From positions 1 through 64,000 of the forward strand of contig CANFOM010000009.1 in assembly GCA_947448725.1 (NCBI GenBank): a stretch of DNA of 64,000 nt, read 5' to 3'. Below, piece after piece: positions 58,271-64,000 of this stretch (its first letter is position 1; each line of letters opens with the position of its first letter). A program made the position numbers and the translations under genes. The DNA comes from Bacteroidota bacterium. Lineage in GTDB: Bacteria; Bacteroidota; Bacteroidia; Chitinophagales; Chitinophagaceae. The notes beneath the pieces are model-generated. The model did not search any database. It saw only the letters and a program-made list of their open reading frames with translations, and was not told the origin of the DNA.

Positions 58271-59455
58271 TTACTCTTTTACGCTGTAATCCATCATAGG
58301 GTGCCTTTCAAAAGGGGTGAGGCTCGTATTAAAAATATGCCTATAAGTGACCATTTGTCTGCTAGGAACAGCCCCTAAGCTTTTATAAATATTCACCATT
58401 TTTGGATTCCAGTCGGCGGCCCAACCCATTTCATATTCTTTGTAAATATTGGATTCGTGTAACCATAAATCGCAGGAGTAAATTAAAAAACTGTCCACCC
58501 CCAAGGCTTGGTATTTGGGTACGACACCAAAAGCTAAACCAGTTAATTTAGTATTGGTTTTATTCCATTTCATCCACAACAAACGTAATTTTTGCCAAAG
58601 TCCAAGTCGCCCATTGAAATATTTAAAATATTGATTGACGTCTGGAATATTAATAAACATGGCAATGGGTTCTTCTTTATAATAAGCAAACCAAATTACT
58701 TTTTCATCCATCACCGCTTTTAGGGAATTAAATAGTTTTATGATCTGCTCATAGGTAATGGCTTTGGCTTCTCCATGTTGTGCCCAGGCGCTATTGTAAA
58801 TAGTTACAAAATCTTGTGCAAATTTTTGCAAATTATTTTTATCTAAGTGAAGGGCCCTATAATCGGACTTGGCTTTGAATTTTTTATAACGCTCTTCAAA
58901 TTTAGGCGGTAGGCCATCTTCAATATTGAGTTTGTAATAATATTGATTGTAGAAGTTTTCAAAACCGTATTGGGTAAGCAATGATTCATAATAGGGAGGG
59001 TTATAGGACATGCCATACATAGGTTCTTCCTCAAATCCTTTCACCATCAGTCCCCACCATTTGTCGCGGTCGCCAAAATTAATGGGTCCATCCATGGCTT
59101 GCATACCATTTGCGAAGAGCCATGCTTTAGCGGTGTCAAGGAGTAGTTTAGCTGTTGCAAAATCATTGATGCAATCAAAAAACCCTACACAGCCCACTGG
59201 ATATTCAGTGCCCTTGTTTTTATAACTCGAATAATAAAAGGCAGCGATGCGACCGATGGTTTCACCTTGTTCATTTTGTACCAACCATCTTTTAGCATTG
59301 CCTTGTTGGAATAACTTATTTTTTATTGGGTCAAAAACTTCCGCCACTTCTTTATTCAATGGTCTAATATAATTAGGGTTGCCTTTATTTAATTGGGCAT
59401 TGATGGCTACAAAAGAATCTTCGAGTAAATGCGTGTCGACTTCAACAATTTTCAT
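58271..59455 (-). CDS. GNAT-like conserved hypothetical protein
   Basis: 394 aa; GETIGRIAAFY...GPINFGDRDKWWGLMVKGFEEEPMYGMSYNPPYY. Confidence 0.65.
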   Translation of the reverse strand: MKIVEVDTHLLEDSFVAINAQLNKGNPNYIRPLNKEVAEVFDPIKNKLFQQGNAKRWLVQNEQGETIGRIAAFYYSSYKNKGTEYPVGCVGFFDCINDFATAKLLLDTAKAWLFANGMQAMDGPINFGDRDKWWGLMVKGFEEEPMYGMSYNPPYYESLLTQYGFENFYNQYYYKLNIEDGLPPKFEERYKKFKAKSDYRALHLDKNNLQKFAQDFVTIYNSAWAQHGEAKAITYEQIIKLFNSLKAVMDEKVIWFAYYKEEPIAMFINIPDVNQYFKYFNGRLGLWQKLRLLWMKWNKTNTKLTGLAFGVVPKYQALGVDSFLIYSCDLWLHESNIYKEYEMGWAADWNPKMVNIYKSLGAVPSRQMVTYRHIFNTSLTPFERHPMMDYSVKE

Positions 59456-59464
59456 TGCTTGAAA

Positions 59465-60166
59465 TTAGAAATTTTTTAATACACTTAGTGCAAATAAGCC
59501 AGCTGTTTCTGTTCTGAGCCGAGTAGGTCCTAAATGAATGGCTTGGCAACCATTTTGAAGGGCCAATTCAATTTCGGGCTTACTAAAATCACCTTCAGGG
59601 CCTATCAATAAAAGGCAATCCTGTGCTGCTTTCACTTTTTTAATATCCATTTTATCGCCTGGCGCACAATGGGCTATTAGTTTTTGTGCGTTTTTTTGTT
59701 GGGCAATGACATCTTTGAAGCGGAGGGGAGCGTTCAATTGGGGAAGCCAAGTTTGTTGACTTTGAATCATGGCCGACTGCACAATATTTTGCATGCGGTC
59801 CAATTTAAATTTTTCAAATAGGGTATGCTCACAAATCATGGGAACAATTGCTGTTACACCCATTTCGGTAGCTTTTTCTATGAGCCATTCCAATCGAGTT
59901 GCATTTTTTAGTAGAGCAATACCTAGGGTTAAGCTTTGCGATGGAGCAGAAAATTTTTTCTCTGCTAAAATAGTAACCAGTGTATTTTTTTTATGGGGCG
60001 CTGTAATACTTGCTTCAAATAAATAACCTTGACCATTGGTTAAATCAATTCGGTCGCCTTCTTGCATTCTTAATACTTGAACGCAATGCTTGCTACTCAT
60101 TTCACTCAAAGTAAAACTAGTATTGCCTGATAGTAAATGAGGTTCGTAGAAATAAGGGACAGGCAT
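59465..60166 (-). CDS. rsmE: 16S rRNA (uracil1498-N3)-methyltransferase
   Basis: 233 aa; LIEKATEMGVTAIVPM, LLIGPEGDFSKPEI, LGPTRLRTETA. Confidence 0.94.
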   Translation of the reverse strand: MPVPYFYEPHLLSGNTSFTLSEMSSKHCVQVLRMQEGDRIDLTNGQGYLFEASITAPHKKNTLVTILAEKKFSAPSQSLTLGIALLKNATRLEWLIEKATEMGVTAIVPMICEHTLFEKFKLDRMQNIVQSAMIQSQQTWLPQLNAPLRFKDVIAQQKNAQKLIAHCAPGDKMDIKKVKAAQDCLLLIGPEGDFSKPEIELALQNGCQAIHLGPTRLRTETAGLFALSVLKNF

Positions 60167-60178
60167 GCTGATTGTATT

Positions 60179-61747
60179 TTAAAAAGGCTGATCGTCGTTG
60201 ATGCCTTCGTCAAATTCACCGCCATTCATTTTGCTGCCTTGAATAAAGAAGCGTCCTCCATCACCCGTACCGCCATTGTTGGCGCCAGCTTGAATAGGCT
60301 TGTAATTATTACCTAGTCCAGGAATACCGCTATCGCCTTCCCATTCTTCGAAACGTTGAATGTCTAAATTGGCTCTTAATTTAATCAAGTCTAAACGACC
60401 ATTTCTATGCTTCGCTATTCTAATATGTGTTTCACCTTGGGTGCTTTCACCCATTTCATTACTCATTACTTCGTAATACTCTGGACGGTAAATAAACATT
60501 ACCATATCGGCATCTTGCTCAATGGCACCCGACTCACGTAAGTCACTCAATTGAGGCATCTTACTTTCTTTTCTCGTTTCCACCGCACGACTTAATTGAG
60601 ACAAAGCAATGATGGGAATATTTAATTCCTTAGCCAATGCTTTCAAACTTCTTGAAATATTACTAATCTCTTGCTCACGATTTGAATTTCTATCGCCGGA
60701 GCCACTCATTAATTGTAAGTAGTCAATAATAATTATTTTAACCTGATGCTTATTCACTAGTCTTCTTGCCTTGGCTCTAAATTCAAAAATATTTAAGGCA
60801 GCGGTATCGTCAATATAAATAGGGGCTTGTTCTAATTTTTTTATACCCTTGCTATGCAATTGTTGGTATTCGTAATCTTCTAATTTTCCTCTGGAAATTT
60901 TTTCCATTTTAATTTCACTCTCCGCACTTAAAATACGTTGCACCAATTGGGAGGCGCTCATCTCTAAACTAAAAAAGCCAACTGCTTGTGGTTTGGTAGG
61001 ATGCAATGCTGCATTGCGGGCCAAGTTTAAAGCAAACGCGGTTTTACCCACGGAAGGTCTTGCTGCTAAAATAATTAAATCGGTGGGTTGCCATCCGTAA
61101 GTAATTCTATCCAAGGAAGTGAATCCGCTAGGTACTCCAGAAATTTCATCTTTCTGTGTTCTTAATAAATCAATTCTGGTCACGGCATGGGCTAAAGCAT
61201 CTCCAATGTCTACGAAATTTTTCTTCAAATAATTATTCGTGATATTGAACATTTTAGTTTCACTATCATCTAATAAATCAAACACATCGGTGCTGTCTTC
61301 ATAAGCGTTGGCAATAACTTCGCCGCTGATTCTTATTAATTCTCTTTGAATAAATTTTTGCAATACAATTCTACCATGTGCTTCAATGTTAGCAGTAGAT
61401 ACCACTACGTTGGTTAGTTTTGAAATATAATAAGCACCACCAATAATATCAAGTTGCTCCCGTGTTTTTAATTCTTCTACCATGGTGAGCATATCAATGG
61501 GCATATTTTTTTGTTGCAAACTTTGCATTGCTTCAAAAATCATTTGATGGGCTTCTACATAAAAACATTCTGGCTTTAATATCTCTGTAACAGTATCAAA
61601 AGCACTTTTGTCTAATAAAATGGCCCCTAAAACTGCTTCTTCTAATTCTCTGGCTTGTGGTGGAATTTTTCCATACATCATCGAACTAATGTCTACGGAT
61701 GTACTTTTCTTTTTAGTTCTATTGGTATTTATATTGGGGAGGGCCAT
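60179..61747 (-). CDS. dnaB: Replicative DNA helicase
   Basis: 522 aa; PPQARELEEAVLGAILLD, ARPSVGKTAFALNLARN, IIIIDYLQLM, DLRESGAIEQDADMVMFIYR. Confidence 0.97.
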   Translation of the reverse strand: MALPNINTNRTKKKSTSVDISSMMYGKIPPQARELEEAVLGAILLDKSAFDTVTEILKPECFYVEAHQMIFEAMQSLQQKNMPIDMLTMVEELKTREQLDIIGGAYYISKLTNVVVSTANIEAHGRIVLQKFIQRELIRISGEVIANAYEDSTDVFDLLDDSETKMFNITNNYLKKNFVDIGDALAHAVTRIDLLRTQKDEISGVPSGFTSLDRITYGWQPTDLIILAARPSVGKTAFALNLARNAALHPTKPQAVGFFSLEMSASQLVQRILSAESEIKMEKISRGKLEDYEYQQLHSKGIKKLEQAPIYIDDTAALNIFEFRAKARRLVNKHQVKIIIIDYLQLMSGSGDRNSNREQEISNISRSLKALAKELNIPIIALSQLSRAVETRKESKMPQLSDLRESGAIEQDADMVMFIYRPEYYEVMSNEMGESTQGETHIRIAKHRNGRLDLIKLRANLDIQRFEEWEGDSGIPGLGNNYKPIQAGANNGGTGDGGRFFIQGSKMNGGEFDEGINDDQPF

Positions 61748-61938
61748 AATGAATCAACTATTTTCTACTGCGAAAATCAACCCAAATTGGGACTTCATGA
61801 AATTTAGTTTTGCAAGTTGCTTATGCACAGGGTATTTACACCGGAAATACACAAAATAGGAGGGTTGTTCACCGGTTTTACACCTTGTAATTGCAGTTAT
61901 TCACTTCTATTTTTTACTTAAAAGCACTTAAAAATTTG

Positions 61939-61946
61939 TATTTTTG
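61939..61946 (+). promoter_or_regulatory. Candidate -7 box TATTTTTG for pheT
   Basis: TAnnTTTG, 23 nt before the ATG. Confidence 0.4.
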
Positions 61947-61969
61947 AAGCCATACCATAAAGATCCTAT

Positions 61970-64000
61970 ATGACGATTAGTTATCACTGGCTGAGTACTT
62001 ATTTACCTCAAAAGCTTACCCCTGAGCAGTTATCCACTATACTTACTTCCATTGGATTAGAAGTAGAGTCCTTGGAAAACTATGAAAACTTTAAAGGCGG
62101 GTTGGCTGGATTGCTAGTGGGCGAAGTGTTGGAAGTAATTCCTCATCCTAATGCAGACAAATTAAAATTGACAAAAGTAGCTGTGGGAAAAGAGCGCCCT
62201 TTAAATATCGTATGTGGAGCAAGCAATGTAGCGGTGGGTCAAAAAGTGGTAGTGGCATCAGTAGGCACCACCATTTACCCAAAAGGAGCAGCCTCTATCA
62301 CTATGAAATTGGCTAAAATAAGAGGAGAGGAGAGTGAGGGCATGATTTGTGCCGAAGATGAAATAGGAATTAGCGAAGACCATGCAGGCATTATTGTTTT
62401 AGATCCCAAATGGAAAGCAGGCGATTTAGTTTCTGCAGTATATGAATATCATCAGGACTGGATTTATGAAATAGGGTTAACACCTAACAGAATGGATGCG
62501 ATGAGTCATTATGGAGTGGCCAAAGATGTTTGTGCTTATTTGTCTTATCATGAAGCGGTGGTAAAAGCCATTAGCCCTTTTACCAAAAAAGCTACTAAAA
62601 ATAATTCAGTAAAACCTTTTAAGGTAATTATAGAAGATGAAAAAGGTTGCGGAAGATATAGCGGCATGAATATAGAAGGGGTAACTGTAAAAGAATCGCC
62701 TTCCTGGTTAAAAAATAATTTACAATCCATTGGCGTTCGTTCTATTAATAATATTGTAGATATCACTAATTATATTTTACATACTACCGGACAGCCTTTG
62801 CATGCTTTTGATGCCGATCAAATTAAAGATCAAAAAGTGGTGGTAAAAAAATATGCAGCAGGAACCAAGTTTGTTACTTTGGATGGAACGGAACGTGCCC
62901 TCACTGCAAATGATGTTATGATTAGTGATAGTGAAAAACCAATGTGTATTGCGGGTGTATTTGGGGGATTGAAAAGCGGCGTAAGCAATGCTACAAAAAA
63001 TATTTTTTTAGAAAGTGCTTGGTTCGAAAATGTACATATTCGTAAAACATCGGTGCATCATGGTTTGAGAACCGATGCAGCTACTCGATTTGAAAAAGGG
63101 GTGGACATTACAGGCACTGTTGATGTATTAGAATTGGCTGCGCAAATGATTCAAGAAATAGCAGGAGGTACTTGTAGTGAAGTGGTAGATGTATATCCGC
63201 ATCCTGCTCCAAAAACAAAAGTGCAATTAACTTATGCTTATTTAAAAAAACTAAGCGGTAAGGCCTATCCGGCAGCAGCAGTAAAAACTATTTTAACCAG
63301 CTTGGGATTTGAATTGCTACATGAAACCGAAGCGGTCATTGAGCTAGCTGTGCCTTACCATAAACCAGACATTAGTTTACCTGCCGATATAGTAGAAGAA
63401 ATTTTACGCATCGATGGATTGGATAATATTGCTATTCCTACCACTATTTCCATTAGCCCTTCTATAGATCCATTGGAAAAGAAAGAAAAGTTTAAAGAAA
63501 AAATAGCCAACTATTTAGTGGGCAGAGGTTTTACAGAAATCATTACCAACTCCATTACCAATAGTGCTTATTTTTCGGAAGAGGTATTAGCAGGATCGGT
63601 TAAGATGTTGAATAATTTAACGGTAGATTTGGATGTGATGCGTCCCTCTATGTTGGAGACAGGCTTAGAAACCATTGCTTATAATTTAAACAGGAAAAAC
63701 AATTCGATTTCCTTTTTTGAATTGGGTAAAGTGTACGGAAAATCTAGCAAGGGCAGTTATTATGAATCAGAGCAATTGGCCATCTATATTTCTGGTAAAC
63801 AATCTCAAGATGGCTGGAGAACCAAAGGGGTGGAGCAAGATTTTTTTGTAGCTAAAGGCATCGTGCAAGCTATTTTTGAACTATTGGGCATTACTAATTA
63901 TACTTGGAAAACAAGTTCGGCTACTATGATAGAATTGGTGGTGGAGAAAAAAATGATAGGCCAATTACAAGTGGTTCCTTCCAAAAAATTAAATGCATTT
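61970..64000 (+). CDS. pheT: Phenylalanine--tRNA ligase beta subunit, 3' end outside the window
   Basis: ATG at 61970; TISYHWLSTYLPQKLTPEQLSTILTSIGLEVESLE...; EMAP/tRNA-binding domain, B3/B4, B5 motifs; open to window edge. Confidence 0.95.
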   Translation, partial: MTISYHWLSTYLPQKLTPEQLSTILTSIGLEVESLENYENFKGGLAGLLVGEVLEVIPHPNADKLKLTKVAVGKERPLNIVCGASNVAVGQKVVVASVGTTIYPKGAASITMKLAKIRGEESEGMICAEDEIGISEDHAGIIVLDPKWKAGDLVSAVYEYHQDWIYEIGLTPNRMDAMSHYGVAKDVCAYLSYHEAVVKAISPFTKKATKNNSVKPFKVIIEDEKGCGRYSGMNIEGVTVKESPSWLKNNLQSIGVRSINNIVDITNYILHTTGQPLHAFDADQIKDQKVVVKKYAAGTKFVTLDGTERALTANDVMISDSEKPMCIAGVFGGLKSGVSNATKNIFLESAWFENVHIRKTSVHHGLRTDAATRFEKGVDITGTVDVLELAAQMIQEIAGGTCSEVVDVYPHPAPKTKVQLTYAYLKKLSGKAYPAAAVKTILTSLGFELLHETEAVIELAVPYHKPDISLPADIVEEILRIDGLDNIAIPTTISISPSIDPLEKKEKFKEKIANYLVGRGFTEIITNSITNSAYFSEEVLAGSVKMLNNLTVDLDVMRPSMLETGLETIAYNLNRKNNSISFFELGKVYGKSSKGSYYESEQLAIYISGKQSQDGWRTKGVEQDFFVAKGIVQAIFELLGITNYTWKTSSATMIELVVEKKMIGQLQVVPSKKLNAF

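Noticed and set aside
1-64000. tRNA, rRNA or CRISPR loci
   Set aside because: None recognised by eye; a tRNAscan-SE/Infernal run would be needed to exclude cryptic ones.

Overview
64 kb chromosomal window from a Bacteroidota genome, probably Chitinophagia/Chitinophagaceae-like (inferred from gldKLMN, T9SS-type C-terminal domains, TAnnTTTG promoter boxes and AT-rich codon usage). Most of it is housekeeping. It holds an 11-gene complex I operon (nuoABCDHIJKLMN, with no nuoEFG between nuoD and nuoH), two TonB-dependent receptors (one behind a cobalamin riboswitch), a TolC/HlyD efflux pair, gpsA, hemW, hemD, a DUF255/YyaL-like protein, the gldKLMN core, uvrC, an ABC exporter, engB, gpmI, an SUI1/YciH-type factor, dnaX, rsmE, dnaB and a partial pheT. 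The accessory part is at about 16.0-29.6 kb. There an AraC-type membrane regulator precedes a row of exported proteins: a beta-barrel, a lipoprotein, a short T9SS-sorted protein, a 1998-aa repeat protein built from phage-tail-fibre-like motifs, a stand-alone 73-aa LuxR HTH, and three more tail-fibre, Gly-rich or LamG-type surface proteins. A smaller copy of the same order (AraC regulator, short T9SS-CTD protein, protein with the same FQ(G/A)VAR N-terminal domain) lies in opposite orientation at the left edge (1-2177), so two related cassettes flank the nuo/TonB block. This pair of cassettes is the best candidate for an undescribed system. Other points of interest are a repeated TTAAAAGCGTTYTAA operator-like element at the efflux operon, a perfect terminator hairpin touching the marC start codon, several predicted leaderless promoters, a GldK without a lipobox cysteine, and an unknown Ala/Pro-linker protein that appears co-transcribed with nuo. 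All calls come from reading the sequence; no database search was run.
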